NCBI GenBank assembly: GCA_934309475.1
Contig: CAKRDK010000008.1
Coordinates: 1 to 64,000, forward strand
DNA length: 64,000 nt
From: an uncultured Roseburia sp.
GTDB lineage: Bacteria; Bacillota; Clostridia; Lachnospirales; Lachnospiraceae
Direction: 5' to 3'
In this document: one piece after another, positions 18,089 through 27,180 of the stretch
Numbering within the stretch: the stretch's first letter is position 1
Layout: each line of letters begins with the position of its first letter
Made by a program: the position numbers and the translations under genes
Notes under the pieces: generated by a model
What the model was told of the DNA's origin: nothing
What the model saw: the letters and a program-made list of their open reading frames with translations, nothing else
Databases searched by the model: none

Positions 18089-19342
18089 CTATAAGACACG
18101 GCGGACACTCAGAATCGTACGATAGGTCGCCGTTCCATAACAGATTCCATTCGTCGGGGAAGATGCATGTACAATCTGTCCATTTCCCATATAAATAGCA
18201 ACATGTCCTGCATAGCAAATGATATCTCCTGCCTGTGCGTTCTCATAGCTCACTTCCTGTCCGACACTTCTCTGTTCCCCGGAAGTTCTCGGCAGCGAGA
18301 TACCAAAATGTGCAAAGACTGCCTGTGTAAACCCGGAACAGTCAATTCCATCTGTCAGACTGGTTCCTCCCCACACATACGCATTTCCGACAAACTGGCT
18401 CGCATAAGCCACTACGTCACTTCCACTGACTCCGGTTGTGTAGGATGGATTGAGGCTTGGGCTTACCAGACCGCTTCCACTGCTGCTGCCACCAGATGTA
18501 CTACCGCTTGTCCCCGATGAAGTTCCCGTACCTGATGATGTATCTGTCGTATTGCCCGCGGTACTGCTTGCCGCCGCTGCCGCCGCTGCTTTCTCCTCAT
18601 CCTTTTTACGCTGTTCTTCCTCAGCTGCCGCAATAATGGTATTCTGCTCCTGAATCGTTGCCGCATACTGACTCGCAAGTGTCTTCGCATCTGCTAACTG
18701 GGAATCAAAATCGTCTATCTGGGAATTCAGTGAGGCTATCACATCCTCTAACTGTGCCTGCTGTTCCTCATAGTTTGTCTGTAATTCTTCCATCTCAGCC
18801 ATCTCTGTGTTGAGCTGTTCCGTCAGTTCTGTCACCTGTTGTACTGTCTCCTGATAGGATGTAAGCAATTTACGATCATAATCATATACTTCTGAAACAT
18901 ACTCCACGCGATTGAGCAAATCCGTAATGCTGCTTGCGCCCACGATTGCCGTCCAGACGGAGCTGTCCCCCGTCTCATACATATACTGAATCCGCGTCTT
19001 CATCGCCTCATACTGGCTCTGTTCTGACTCTTTTGCCGCTTCAAGGTCAATATTTGCCTGGTCAATCTCACCCTGCTTACTCTCGATATCTCCCTCTAAA
19101 ATGTCCATATCCGTCAAAAGAGAAACCAACTGGCTGTCGTACTGTGCCATCTCTGCCTCAAGTTCCTGCTGTGCAGACTCAATCTCATCAATCTGGTTAT
19201 TGACATCATCCAAATTATTCTGTGCCTGATTTTTCTTATCGGTTGCATCTTTAATACTTGTCGCCGACACCGGTAAAAACATGCCTGTACCAACTGCCAC
19301 AATTAAAACTGTTGCAAGGATACGACTTTTTCTATATAACAT
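18089..19342 (-). CDS. NlpC/P60 peptidoglycan endopeptidase with coiled coil
   Basis: A 417-residue secreted cell-wall hydrolase. It has a signal peptide (to about VSATS), a long coiled coil at about residues 30-250 like the regulatory segment of PcsB/CwlO-type hydrolases, an Ala-rich and then Ser/Gly/Thr-rich linker (TDTSSGTGTSSGTSGSTSGG), and a C-terminal NlpC/P60 domain. Catalytic Cys lies in DGIDCSGFTQAVF and His in GHVAIYMGNGQIVHAS. It probably cleaves gamma-D-Glu-diamino acid links during division or growth. The start is set at ATG 19342 behind GGAGTGGAGA; an ATG 11 codons upstream lacks a ribosome binding site. Coiled-coil activation by FtsEX is known for relatives and is inferred here. 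Confidence 0.92.
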   Translation of the reverse strand: MLYRKSRILATVLIVAVGTGMFLPVSATSIKDATDKKNQAQNNLDDVNNQIDEIESAQQELEAEMAQYDSQLVSLLTDMDILEGDIESKQGEIDQANIDLEAAKESEQSQYEAMKTRIQYMYETGDSSVWTAIVGASSITDLLNRVEYVSEVYDYDRKLLTSYQETVQQVTELTEQLNTEMAEMEELQTNYEEQQAQLEDVIASLNSQIDDFDSQLADAKTLASQYAATIQEQNTIIAAAEEEQRKKDEEKAAAAAAASSTAGNTTDTSSGTGTSSGTSGSTSGGSSSGSGLVSPSLNPSYTTGVSGSDVVAYASQFVGNAYVWGGTSLTDGIDCSGFTQAVFAHFGISLPRTSGEQRSVGQEVSYENAQAGDIICYAGHVAIYMGNGQIVHASSPTNGICYGTATYRTILSVRRVL

Positions 19343-19584
19343 ATTAATCTCCACTCCTGCGCAATCTTTTTTCATACTGCCTTTTTTGTTGCATCTAATG
19401 TTTTCACTTCTTCTCTCATTTTCTCACAAAATATACATTTTTTCCACCGGTTTTTTCTTCCAAGCACATTTTTTCCACCAAAAAGGCAGGTTCCTCGACC
19501 TGCCTTTCCCTCTTCTCTATTCCCATCCAATAAAACGGATATCTATTTCATCAACGGCTCCATCCCAGAAGCTTACTTCCAATT

Positions 19585-21147
19585 TCATGACGCAACATGT
19601 TTGACAATCAAAATTTTATCCCCCGCCTGCAAATGCTCACTCTTCAACTGATTCGTCGTCATAATCTCTGTCACTGTGGTGTGATTTTCTTTTGCAATAT
19701 TCCATAGACAGTCTCCCGGCCGGATAATATAGCCAATCAGCCCCGGCGCCTGCTGTAAGGCATCCAGATTCAGATTGCCTACCTCAATCTCCGTGATTTT
19801 ACAGATATTCTCCTCTTCGAATGCGAGCAGATTCAAGTTCAGCACCGCCTTTACCTCCGCCTGCGACTGGTCTAGCAAAATCGCCGACAACTGTTCCACA
19901 CCACTCTCTAACTCAACACGGATTTTCTCATTCATCTGCGGTACCTCTATCAACTGGCGAAACGGGAATATCTCTCTGACCGACCCAACCGGCATGTTAT
20001 CCTCCGTTGTAATATAAAGAAGATCTACGGTCAGGGTTCCCTCCACCATGATGCCCTCTGCCACCGGTTCCTGGTTTTCAACCTGCACTTTTCCCTCGCA
20101 GGCACATATCTGTAAAATCTTTTCCTGATTTTCTTTCAATTTCATTTGCTCTGTCATTCTGCATTTCGCATAATTTTTCATTCGAAGCTTTTCAAGTACC
20201 GTTTCCTCACACTTTGGCAGAATCTCTTTTTTGAGTGAATACAAATCTTCTAACACCTGTACTGTATTTTCACGCCACACCTTCACATCGACGTCTAAGA
20301 CAATTTCCAAGACAAGAATCCGCTCCTCCCCATCGTAATCCGGCTTGATTTCAAGTTCCACGGAAGCCGGCGACGACGATACATGGAAAATTTCTTCCAC
20401 ACCAAGTCCCGGACATGCAATCTGCCCGTTTAAATTCACGGAGGTCTCATACCACTGGATGCGCGCCTCCTCCTCTTCCCCGTAATAGAGCACCGTAATG
20501 AGCGCCTCTCCCGTCAAAAGAATTTCGCCTTCTCCCTGCGTATATTCTAAATGGCGAATCTCCACACTCTTCCACAAAATCTCCTGCACATTGGGTTTGT
20601 TGGACGGAATCACCAGCTCATTTTTCAGCCGGCAGCTGTCTTTTTTGGCTGTCACAAGTTCTAAAATCTCTTTTTCCTGCCAGTGCTGCTCACATTCTTC
20701 CTCACCGAGCAGGCCGCATGCGATTTCCTCGACCATATTTTCCTCTGCGATTGCGTGTAACACCACAAGAGCGCGGACACTTAATTTTCTCGAATTGATG
20801 ACACTGATGGAAATATCCTCCACCTCCCACCGCAGCCGGACGGGATCAAGCTCCATAATTCCGTCAATGCTCAGTTTTTCCTGAAACGGAATCTCGCCCT
20901 TTAAACTGCTGATTTTGCGGTTTTCCTGGTCACTGCGGTAGAGTACCTGAAAAACAAGGCTTCCTTTCAGCCAGACAGCTCCTGTACTCACATTCACCTC
21001 GTCAAACCGGATTTCACCGCACTCCTTTAAAATCTTTACGATATCCGGGCGGTAATCCGGCACATTATAGTCATCATCGAGCGTCAGCTGGCTGACTGCG
21101 GTTCCTTTCTGGCAATTCTTATGTATCTGCATTTTTTTTAATTCCAT
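19585..21147 (-). CDS. SPOCS (DUF3794) and LysM domain protein
   Basis: A 520-residue protein with repeated DUF3794/SPOCS segments (for example TLDDDYNVPDYRPDIVKILK, a family hallmark, and VLYYGEEEEARIQWYETSVN) and a C-terminal LysM domain (YIIRPGDCLWNIAKENHTTV). SPOCS proteins relate to spore-coat assembly factors, and LysM suggests binding to cortex or cell-wall peptidoglycan. There is no signal peptide, as is usual for coat proteins made in the mother cell. The start is ATG 21147, behind a GGGAGA that is buried in the hairpin at 21156-21198; an ATG 21 codons further up lacks such a site. It lies directly downstream of veg. Confidence 0.9.
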   Translation of the reverse strand: MELKKMQIHKNCQKGTAVSQLTLDDDYNVPDYRPDIVKILKECGEIRFDEVNVSTGAVWLKGSLVFQVLYRSDQENRKISSLKGEIPFQEKLSIDGIMELDPVRLRWEVEDISISVINSRKLSVRALVVLHAIAEENMVEEIACGLLGEEECEQHWQEKEILELVTAKKDSCRLKNELVIPSNKPNVQEILWKSVEIRHLEYTQGEGEILLTGEALITVLYYGEEEEARIQWYETSVNLNGQIACPGLGVEEIFHVSSSPASVELEIKPDYDGEERILVLEIVLDVDVKVWRENTVQVLEDLYSLKKEILPKCEETVLEKLRMKNYAKCRMTEQMKLKENQEKILQICACEGKVQVENQEPVAEGIMVEGTLTVDLLYITTEDNMPVGSVREIFPFRQLIEVPQMNEKIRVELESGVEQLSAILLDQSQAEVKAVLNLNLLAFEEENICKITEIEVGNLNLDALQQAPGLIGYIIRPGDCLWNIAKENHTTVTEIMTTNQLKSEHLQAGDKILIVKHVAS

Positions 21148-21155
21148 AAAAAAAT

Positions 21156-21198
21156 CTCCCACTTCGAATCTTTGTATCCATCTTATTCGAAGCGGGAG
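21156..21198 (-). terminator. Hairpin after veg that overlaps the SPOCS gene RBS
   Basis: On the minus-strand RNA, CUCCC G CUUCGAAU pairs with AUUCGAAG U GGGAG, a complete 14-base stem with one G-U pair, followed by a run of seven U. It reads as an intrinsic terminator for veg, but the GGGAGA of its 3' arm is also the ribosome binding site of the SPOCS/LysM gene. Confidence 0.75.
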
Positions 21199-21213
21199 AT
21201 AATTATTCATTTT

Positions 21214-21456
21214 CTAACATAATTTCATTCTGATATCTCTTGTAATAATATCAGAATAGCTAAACGATAGTAACTGAGGAGGATTCATATGTTCCTCATC
21301 ATTGACCAGTATTGTGAAGACGCTCGGATAGGCATTCTGAATGACTCCTTCTTGAATATCAACCTTATTTCTTCCTCGGTCGAGCTGGATTAACACTTTG
21401 CTACCACATTGTTGATGTACGGATGCACGTACCTTTTCGATGTCTGCATGTTGCAT
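21214..21456 (-). CDS. veg: Veg family protein
   Basis: An 80-residue Veg protein, recognisable from the N-terminal IEKVRASVHQQCGSKVLIQL and the central GRNKVDIQEGVIQNAYPSVF, with a conserved C-terminal SFSYSDIITRDI. Veg is a highly expressed small protein of Firmicutes linked in Bacillus to biofilm matrix gene control; its molecular action is not settled. AGGAGGAGG precedes the ATG, and a consensus promoter lies at 21520-21548, in keeping with strong vegetative expression. Confidence 0.95.
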   Translation of the reverse strand: MQHADIEKVRASVHQQCGSKVLIQLDRGRNKVDIQEGVIQNAYPSVFTILVNDEEHMNPPQLLSFSYSDIITRDIRMKLC

Positions 21457-21519
21457 GTTTACCTCCTCCTATCTGGTGGTTAAATTTTTGATAAATCCCA
21501 GATACACTAACCAGGCTTT

Positions 21520-21548
21520 AGTATATCACAGTGTTAAATAATTGTCAA
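21520..21548 (-). promoter_or_regulatory. veg promoter
   Basis: Minus-strand TTGACA and TATACT at 17-base spacing, some 63 bases before the veg start codon. The -35 box is a perfect consensus. Confidence 0.8.
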
Positions 21549-21576
21549 ATTAATTTGTGAATAATTAATGACATTT

Positions 21577-21993
21577 TTAATCAAATACTACATTTTCGTC
21601 CCGCAATTCTGTTTTTACCACCAGATACGGAAAACTCGGACTCTGCACAATCGTTTCCCCTTTCCTCGGCCCGATTAATTTTGTTTTGAAAAAAATAGCG
21701 TTCCTGGTCAAATACAATTCTTCTACGGATATGCTGTATCCTGCCGTTTCCTGCTCCCCATATCCGCGTACAATGTAGAGCGCATCTTCCGTTTCATAGG
21801 ATAGTTTAAAATCTGCTGCCTTTTTTTCTTCAATTTTACTCTTTAATTCCTCTGGCAGTTCTTCCTCTTCTACCACAGAAAATTCCAGGTCGCTCACCTT
21901 TACCCGGTCTGTCTCCTCTATGGCACAACCGATGAACGTGCTGCTTATCACTGCCAGTAAAAACAGTAAAATCATCTGCTTTTTCTTTTTCAC
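21577..21993 (-). CDS. PrcB-like C-terminal domain lipoprotein
   Basis: A 138-residue protein with a lipoprotein signal (lipobox FIGC, Cys23) and a C-terminal beta-rich region of about 65 residues (YIVRGYGEQETAGYSISVEE, then IGPRKGE and SFPYLVVKTE) that matches the PrcB C-terminal family. PrcB is part of a protease complex in Treponema; in Clostridia such proteins stand alone and their partner is unknown. No protease gene is adjacent. It is divergently transcribed from the acyltransferase gene. Confidence 0.75.
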   Translation of the reverse strand: MKKKKQMILLFLLAVISSTFIGCAIEETDRVKVSDLEFSVVEEEELPEELKSKIEEKKAADFKLSYETEDALYIVRGYGEQETAGYSISVEELYLTRNAIFFKTKLIGPRKGETIVQSPSFPYLVVKTELRDENVVFD

Positions 21994-22053
21994 GCGGGTT
22001 CCTGCTCTGCCCTTTTATTCCTATTTTATGCGCCATCCGTCTGCGATATGCAC

Positions 22054-22082
22054 TTGTTTTTCTGCCCCATTGCCTATATAAT
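22054..22082 (+). promoter_or_regulatory. Promoter of acyltransferase gene
   Basis: TTGTTT and TATAAT with a 17-base spacer, 36 bases before the start codon; a small hairpin (GAAAG/CTTTC) follows at 22083-22096. Confidence 0.6.
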
Positions 22083-22118
22083 GAAAGTATTCTTTCAGGA
22101 AAGGTATGGTAACAATAT

Positions 22119-22856
22119 ATGATTCGTACAATTTTAGCAGTTCTTTTTGCTATTTTATATCTGATTCTGGGAATTCCTGTGCTCTTTGTGGAATGGCTGA
22201 TTGCCAAACACAATCCAAAGGCGGCTGAACTCAGCCAACTCCGCATGGTGCAGTGGGCATTCCGTGTCATCCTGTTCATCTGTGGAACAAAAGTGACCGT
22301 CATCGGCGAGGAACATGTTCCAAAGAATGAACCGGTTCTCTACATAGGCAACCACAAAAGTTATTTTGACATTATCATCACTTACGCGCGCTGCCCTGGA
22401 CTGACCGGTTATATTGCCAAAAATAATCTCGAAAAAGTTCCGCTTTTAAATCTCTGGATGCGTCGTCTTCACTGTCTCTTCATCGACCGCAACAACGTAA
22501 AAGAGGCATTGAAAACAATTTTAGCAGGAATTGACAACATCAAAAATGGTATCTCCATGTGTATCTTCCCGGAAGGTACCAGGAATAAGAACCCGGAAGG
22601 CTTGCTTCCTTTTAAGGAAGGCAGTTTTAAAATGGCGGAGAAAACCGGCTGCGCCATTGTTCCAATGGCAATCACGAACTCCGCTGATATTTTGGAAAAT
22701 CATTTTCCACGTGTCAAACGCACTCACGTCATCTTAGAATACGGTACCCCCATTTATCCGAACGAACTTGACAAAGAGACAAAAAAACATCTCGGTGCAC
22801 ACTGTCAGACAATTCTTGCTGATATGTTAGAGGGACACAAGCAGATGCAGGTGTAG
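22119..22856 (+). CDS. plsC: 1-acyl-sn-glycerol-3-phosphate acyltransferase
   Basis: A 245-residue membrane-bound acyltransferase that makes phosphatidic acid from lysophosphatidic acid. An N-terminal helix (residues 2-25) anchors it. The catalytic NHKSYFD (NHX4D) motif lies near residue 80 and the glycerol-phosphate-binding FPEGTR near residue 150, followed by IVPMAITNS. Length and motif order are normal for PlsC. The ribosome binding site (AGGAAAGG) is rather far from the ATG, about 14 bases. Monocistronic, ending at a terminator shared with murF. Confidence 0.93.
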   Translation: MIRTILAVLFAILYLILGIPVLFVEWLIAKHNPKAAELSQLRMVQWAFRVILFICGTKVTVIGEEHVPKNEPVLYIGNHKSYFDIIITYARCPGLTGYIAKNNLEKVPLLNLWMRRLHCLFIDRNNVKEALKTILAGIDNIKNGISMCIFPEGTRNKNPEGLLPFKEGSFKMAEKTGCAIVPMAITNSADILENHFPRVKRTHVILEYGTPIYPNELDKETKKHLGAHCQTILADMLEGHKQMQV

Positions 22857-22884
22857 CATAAATTTCCTATTACAGAAAAAAGAA

Positions 22885-22920
22885 GCGTCATCCACAACCT
22901 ATTCGTTATGGATGACGCTC
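22885..22920. terminator. Bidirectional terminator between plsC and murF
   Basis: An 11-base perfect stem (AGCGTCATCCA/TGGATGACGCT) flanked by A-rich and T-rich runs between convergent genes. Confidence 0.85.
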
Positions 22921-22942
22921 TTTTTAACCTTCTACGGTACCC

Positions 22943-24370
22943 TTATTCTTCTGTTAAAGCCTTTACAATCTCAGGGAAGCCCATAAAGTGGGATGCTTTC
23001 ACTAAAATAGTGTCTCCGGCCTTTCTATATTGTTTTAATTGCGCAATCAATTCGTTCTTTTCTTCCAGATAGAATACTTCCACCGGGAGTTTCTTTTCGG
23101 CAATCGCCCGAACCATTTCTTTGGATAAAGTTCCAGTGCAGAAAAGTGCATCAATTCCTTTTCCCTCAAAATAAGCACCTACACCGTAGTGAAGCTCTTT
23201 TTCATTGGCACCTAATTCTCCCATGTCGCCGAGCACAGCAATCTTTCTGCCTTCCGCCTTCGACAGCACATCGAGAGACGCCTTCATCGACACCGGATTT
23301 GCATTGTAACAGTCGTCGATAATTGTAACACCATTTTTCTCAACAAGGTTGGTTCTTCCGCTAATCGTACGCACCGTCTCAATTCCCCGTTTGATTTCTT
23401 CCGATGTAAGACCTAATTCTCTTCCCACGCAGAGTGCCGCAAGTGCATTGTACACATTATGTTCCCCTGCAATCGGAATCTCCACGCTCATCTCCTGCTG
23501 CACATTGTCAAAAACCGCATGTAAGGCTGCGCGAACACCAGTTAGTCCTAACGCTTCTAAGTCCGTTGCATATACTTCCTTCTCCGCACACACAACCTCT
23601 TTTCCCGCTTCTTCGACTATCTTTGGCTCTCGCCCAATTCCGTAAAAAACTGCCGGTTTTCCATTGACCTGCTTTTTCGTCGACAGCTTATCGTCGTCTC
23701 CGTTTAAAATTACAGTTCCGTTTGGCTGCATATGCTCAAAGCTCTCTGTTTTTGCCCGGAGAATTCCGTCTCTGTCTCCAAGATTTTCCAGGTGACAGAT
23801 GCCAATATTGGTGATGACACATACATCCGGCTGCGCCATATCCGCAAGACGGTGCATCTCGCCAAAGTCGGAGATTCCCATCTCTAAGACTGCTACCTCA
23901 TGTTCTTCGCGTATTTTAAAAATTGTGAGCGGAAGTCCAATTTCATTGTTGAAATTGCCCTCTGTCTTTAACACACAGTATCTCTGTTCGAGAATAGATG
24001 CTATCATCTCTTTGGTACTGGTCTTTCCCACGCTTCCTGTAATGCCAACCACTTTAATGTCTAAAGATTCCCGGTAAAACTTCGCAATCTTTTTCATGGC
24101 ATCGAGTGTGGAATCTACAAGAATATAGGCGCCTGCCGGCTGCTCTAATTTCTGCTCAGACAATACCGCAAGTGCTCCCTTTTCAAATACCGATGGAATA
24201 AATGTGTGACCATCGACACGCTCCCCTTTTACCGCAATAAAAAGGTAATCTTTCTGCACCTGCCGGCTGTCAATGACTGCACCTGCAATTTCTTTTTCCT
24301 CTGCTTCCTTTGTTCCAAAATAAGTACCACCGCAAACGCGCGCGATGTTTTTCAGCGTCAGATTTCTCAT
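22943..24370 (-). CDS. murF: UDP-MurNAc-tripeptide D-alanyl-D-alanine ligase
   Basis: A 475-residue cytoplasmic Mur ligase that adds D-Ala-D-Ala to the UDP-MurNAc-tripeptide. Visible marks are the N-terminal substrate domain (VIDSRQVQKDYLFIAVKGER), the ATP loop GITGSVGKTSTKEM, the central EMGISDFGEM and the C-terminal DDCYNANPVSMKASLDVL. The length is usual. AAGGAG precedes the ATG, only 15 bases after ddl, so the enzyme that makes D-Ala-D-Ala and the one that uses it are cotranscribed. Confidence 0.96.
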   Translation of the reverse strand: MRNLTLKNIARVCGGTYFGTKEAEEKEIAGAVIDSRQVQKDYLFIAVKGERVDGHTFIPSVFEKGALAVLSEQKLEQPAGAYILVDSTLDAMKKIAKFYRESLDIKVVGITGSVGKTSTKEMIASILEQRYCVLKTEGNFNNEIGLPLTIFKIREEHEVAVLEMGISDFGEMHRLADMAQPDVCVITNIGICHLENLGDRDGILRAKTESFEHMQPNGTVILNGDDDKLSTKKQVNGKPAVFYGIGREPKIVEEAGKEVVCAEKEVYATDLEALGLTGVRAALHAVFDNVQQEMSVEIPIAGEHNVYNALAALCVGRELGLTSEEIKRGIETVRTISGRTNLVEKNGVTIIDDCYNANPVSMKASLDVLSKAEGRKIAVLGDMGELGANEKELHYGVGAYFEGKGIDALFCTGTLSKEMVRAIAEKKLPVEVFYLEEKNELIAQLKQYRKAGDTILVKASHFMGFPEIVKALTEE

Positions 24371-24385
24371 TTCCGGCTCCTTTTG

Positions 24386-25435
24386 TTATTTTTCATATTT
24401 CTGCAAGGAAATTTCGATAATTTTCTCACAAAGCTGATTGAAATTCATGCCAATGACATTTGCTTCCTGCGGAAGAAGGCTTGTCGGTGTCATACCCGGT
24501 AAAGTATTTGCCTCCAGGCAGAAAATCTCATTGTTTTCACTCAATAAAAAGTCTGTTCTTGAATAGGTGTTAAGTCCAATGACTCTGGCAACCTTTTCTG
24601 CATATCCCTGCATCTTCTTTGTAATCTCTTCCGGAAGTTCTGCCGGACAGGTTTCTACGGCACTGCCCGCTTTGTATTTATTCTTGTAGTCATAAAATCC
24701 TTCAATCGGTGCAATTTCGATAATTGGAAGTGCCTTGTAATCAATCACACCTACAGAGAACTCACGCCCCTTGACATAGGCTTCAATGACAACTTCCTCC
24801 TCCCAGCGGAACGCCTCGTCTAAGGCAGCCTTCAATTCTGCTTCTTTCTTTACGATGGTTACACCAACACTAGAACCGCCACAACATGGTTTCACCACAC
24901 AAGGATAGTTAATTCCAAGTTTATTATTGTCAGCATCTTCCTTCTTCAGGGTAAATCCAGCCGGAGTCGGAATCTCGTTGTAATGGAAAAACTGTTTGCT
25001 CAATCCTTTATCCATGGCGATCGCACTGCTTAAGTATCCGGTTCCGGTATACTTGATGCCAAACAGGTCAAATGCAGCCTGTATCTTTCCATTCTCACCA
25101 TTCTCACCGTGAAGTGCCATAAATACAATGTCTGCCATCTGACAGATTGCGATAACATTCGGACCAAAGAAGCAGTTTGACTGATCCTTTCTTGATGCTT
25201 TGACTTTCTCAATATCCGGTGCGGTTTCCGGGATTCCCTCTACTTTTACACTAATTTCTTCCGCTCTGTCAAAAATACCTGTCACGTCTTCTGTTTTATC
25301 ACTGTATCCCATAAAGACATCGAGTAAAATAACCTGATGTCCGTTTTCTCTCAATGCTTTTGCTACCATATCTCCTGTCTTAAAGGAAACGTCTCTCTCG
25401 GTGCTGAGTCCACCTGCTAATACAACTATTTTCAT
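24386..25435 (-). CDS. ddl: D-alanine--D-alanine ligase
   Basis: A 349-residue ATP-grasp ligase that joins two D-alanines for peptidoglycan. The N-terminus MKIVVLAGGLSTERDVS is the family start. The ATP-grasp domain includes PCVVKPCCGGSSVGVTIVKK and VIEAYVKGREFSVGVI, and the C-terminus has EANTLPGMTPTSLLP with the omega-loop metal site. I start at 25435 by homology; the frame is open 24 codons further upstream but has no family support. First gene of a ddl-murF operon. Confidence 0.95.
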   Translation of the reverse strand: MKIVVLAGGLSTERDVSFKTGDMVAKALRENGHQVILLDVFMGYSDKTEDVTGIFDRAEEISVKVEGIPETAPDIEKVKASRKDQSNCFFGPNVIAICQMADIVFMALHGENGENGKIQAAFDLFGIKYTGTGYLSSAIAMDKGLSKQFFHYNEIPTPAGFTLKKEDADNNKLGINYPCVVKPCCGGSSVGVTIVKKEAELKAALDEAFRWEEEVVIEAYVKGREFSVGVIDYKALPIIEIAPIEGFYDYKNKYKAGSAVETCPAELPEEITKKMQGYAEKVARVIGLNTYSRTDFLLSENNEIFCLEANTLPGMTPTSLLPQEANVIGMNFNQLCEKIIEISLQKYEK

Positions 25436-25516
25436 CTTGATAACCATACCTTTCTTATTCCTGAAAATATCATTTCTTATAGTATACCCATTCCCTTTAA
25501 ATGGCAAGAACTAAAT

Positions 25517-25559
25517 AAAAAAAGAAGCCGTCACACACTCTGTGCAAAGCCTCTTTTTC
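25517..25559 (-). terminator. Probable terminator after the 82-residue protein gene
   Basis: AGAGGCTTTGCACAGAG-like sequence on the minus strand can pair imperfectly with TGTGTGACGGCTTCT, followed by a run of T. It separates the small gene from ddl. Confidence 0.5.
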
Positions 25560-25600
25560 TGACGATGAACTCCTCCTTCTCCCCGTTTTCGCTATCCCCG

Positions 25601-25849
25601 TTACACGTAATTATAAAGCCATAAAAACATCTGTCTTGCAATATGATCCTCTTCCCGGATCTTACTTCCATACTCCATTACTTTCCATAATATCTCATCA
25701 TGGTCGTTCCCGTCTAATTGCTGAAGAATCTGCTCTAAAAGTAATATCCGCTCCAGATTTACCTCATATCTGCTGATGACATACCCCCATAAATGCTGAT
25801 TTTCCATCATACCATCCAAAATCTCTAATACCTGTTGTTTTTCGTTCAT
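25601..25849 (-). CDS. Small acidic hypothetical protein
   Basis: An 82-residue, largely helical protein (LEILDGMMENQHLWGYVISR, then an acidic middle and an aromatic C-terminus LWLYNYV). No family is recognised, and there is no signal peptide. The ribosome binding site is weak (AGAGAGAG close to the ATG). It stands between ddl and an Rpn-nuclease relic and has its own terminator. It could be a real small gene or an accessory remnant. Confidence 0.5.
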   Translation of the reverse strand: MNEKQQVLEILDGMMENQHLWGYVISRYEVNLERILLLEQILQQLDGNDHDEILWKVMEYGSKIREEDHIARQMFLWLYNYV

Positions 25850-25963
25850 CTCTCTCTGTCATCGTCTTATGAACTAATTTTATCATTATTTACAGTTGTA
25901 GTCAACTATAATGGTAATGGTTTTTTTCCTACTTTATACTACTTTTCAACTACAGGTCGTTCT

Positions 25964-26396
25964 TTATTTCCAATACTCCTGCATATATTCCTGTGCGCGC
26001 CCACTTGTCAGCTTAAATTTTGTCTTAATCCGTTCCTCGGTATCTTCCCTTGACATTCCAAATTCCCGGCAGACCTCCACAAGCGCTTTTACGCCTTGTG
26101 CAATCCCCTGAGCGATTCCCTGCGTAATGCCCTGCTCGATTCCCTGCGCCCGTTCCTCCCGCAGCTTATCCGACGGTAACTCCAGCACTTTTCCTCCCAT
26201 AACCTCATCCATCCTTTCCCGCAGTTCTCTCTTCACTGTCCGCAATCTCGTGAAATACCTTCTCATACCGCATGATATAATACGGCAAAAATATCAGCAG
26301 TTGTGGATGCCGTTCCTGAATCGTGCGGAGCACATCATCATAGATGGTACTGTTGTCATTTCCCAACAAGAAAGTGGTGAGCTGCCTTTTAACCCC
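25964..26396 (-). pseudogene. Degraded Rpn-family (PD-(D/E)XK) recombination-promoting nuclease
   Basis: Two overlapping frames together resemble the C-terminal half of Rpn-family nuclease/transposase-like proteins. In one frame (about 26200-26396) the translation includes FLLGNDNSTIYDDVLRTIQE and LLIFLPYYIMRYEK, then a stop; the other frame (25964-26266) carries the tail DKLREERAQGIEQGITQGIA with its typical repeated QGI units. The catalytic N-terminal half is missing, and a stop (TAG) blocks the frame upstream of 26390. A frameshift near 26215-26240 links the two parts. It is a relic of a mobile or recombination gene. Confidence 0.7.
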
Positions 26397-26489
26397 CGAA
26401 TCCTACTGTATAAATACAAAAATCACAAGTTCCTATCAGCTTGTGATTCTTTCTTCTATGCCCTATTTTATGTCCTATTTCACAAAAAC

Positions 26490-26521
26490 GGAGCCACCGC
26501 ATATTCCTATGCGGCAGCTCC
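26490..26521 (-). terminator. hpf terminator
   Basis: GGAGC and CCGCATA pair with TATGCGG and GCTCC around a 2x2 internal loop, followed on the minus strand by GTTTTTG. A second hairpin with a T run (AATCACAAG/CTTGTGATT, about 26422-26449) lies just beyond it. Confidence 0.8.
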
Positions 26522-26527
26522 ATTGTC

Positions 26528-27058
26528 TTAAAACTCTGGTTCAATTAATCCGTATGTGTTGCCTTTTCTCTTATAAACAACATTCACTTCTTCCGTCTCG
26601 GCATTACGGAATACGAAGAAATCATGTCCTAACAATTCCATCTGCACACATGCATCTTCAGGATACATTGGTTTGATTCCAAAACGTTTCGATCTTGTAA
26701 TCTTAATTTCCTCATCATCGTGTGTGTCAGCTTCTAAATACTCCTGTCTGAAAACAGATTCTTTATTCTGCTGTTTGGAAACAATCTTGGTTCTGTACTT
26801 TTTCAGCTGTCTTTCAATGACTTCCTCAACTAAGTCAATCGATACATACATATCATTGCTGACCTGTTCAGAACGAATATAGCTTCCCTTGACTGGAATC
26901 GTCACTTCGACTTTCTGGCGTTCCTTCTCGACACTTAAGGTTACGTGAACATCAGTATCCGGAGTAAAATACTTCTCTAATTTGCTGAGCTTTGTCTCCA
27001 CTGCTGACTTCAGACCTTCTGTTAATTCAATGTTTCTTCCTGTAATCGTAATTCTCAT
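26528..27058 (-). CDS. hpf: Long-form ribosome hibernation promoting factor
   Basis: A 176-residue long HPF (RaiA family), which binds the 30S subunit and dimerises 70S ribosomes into inactive 100S particles in stationary phase. The N-terminal ribosome-binding domain covers about residues 1-100 (MRITITGRNIELTEGLKSAV). The C-terminal dimerisation domain covers about 120-176 (ITRSKRFGIKPMYPEDACVQ, FFVFRNAETEEVNVVYKRKG). AGGGGGTAGG precedes the ATG. Monocistronic with a strong terminator. Confidence 0.96.
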   Translation of the reverse strand: MRITITGRNIELTEGLKSAVETKLSKLEKYFTPDTDVHVTLSVEKERQKVEVTIPVKGSYIRSEQVSNDMYVSIDLVEEVIERQLKKYRTKIVSKQQNKESVFRQEYLEADTHDDEEIKITRSKRFGIKPMYPEDACVQMELLGHDFFVFRNAETEEVNVVYKRKGNTYGLIEPEF

Positions 27059-27180
27059 GATGCCTACCCCCTGTCGTTTATTTGATACGATTCATATCAT
27101 GTATTTATTATATCATATTTTGTCAGTATCGCAAGACAATTCAGATGTTTTTCTTCTTTTTTCAGAATTTTTTCACAATT

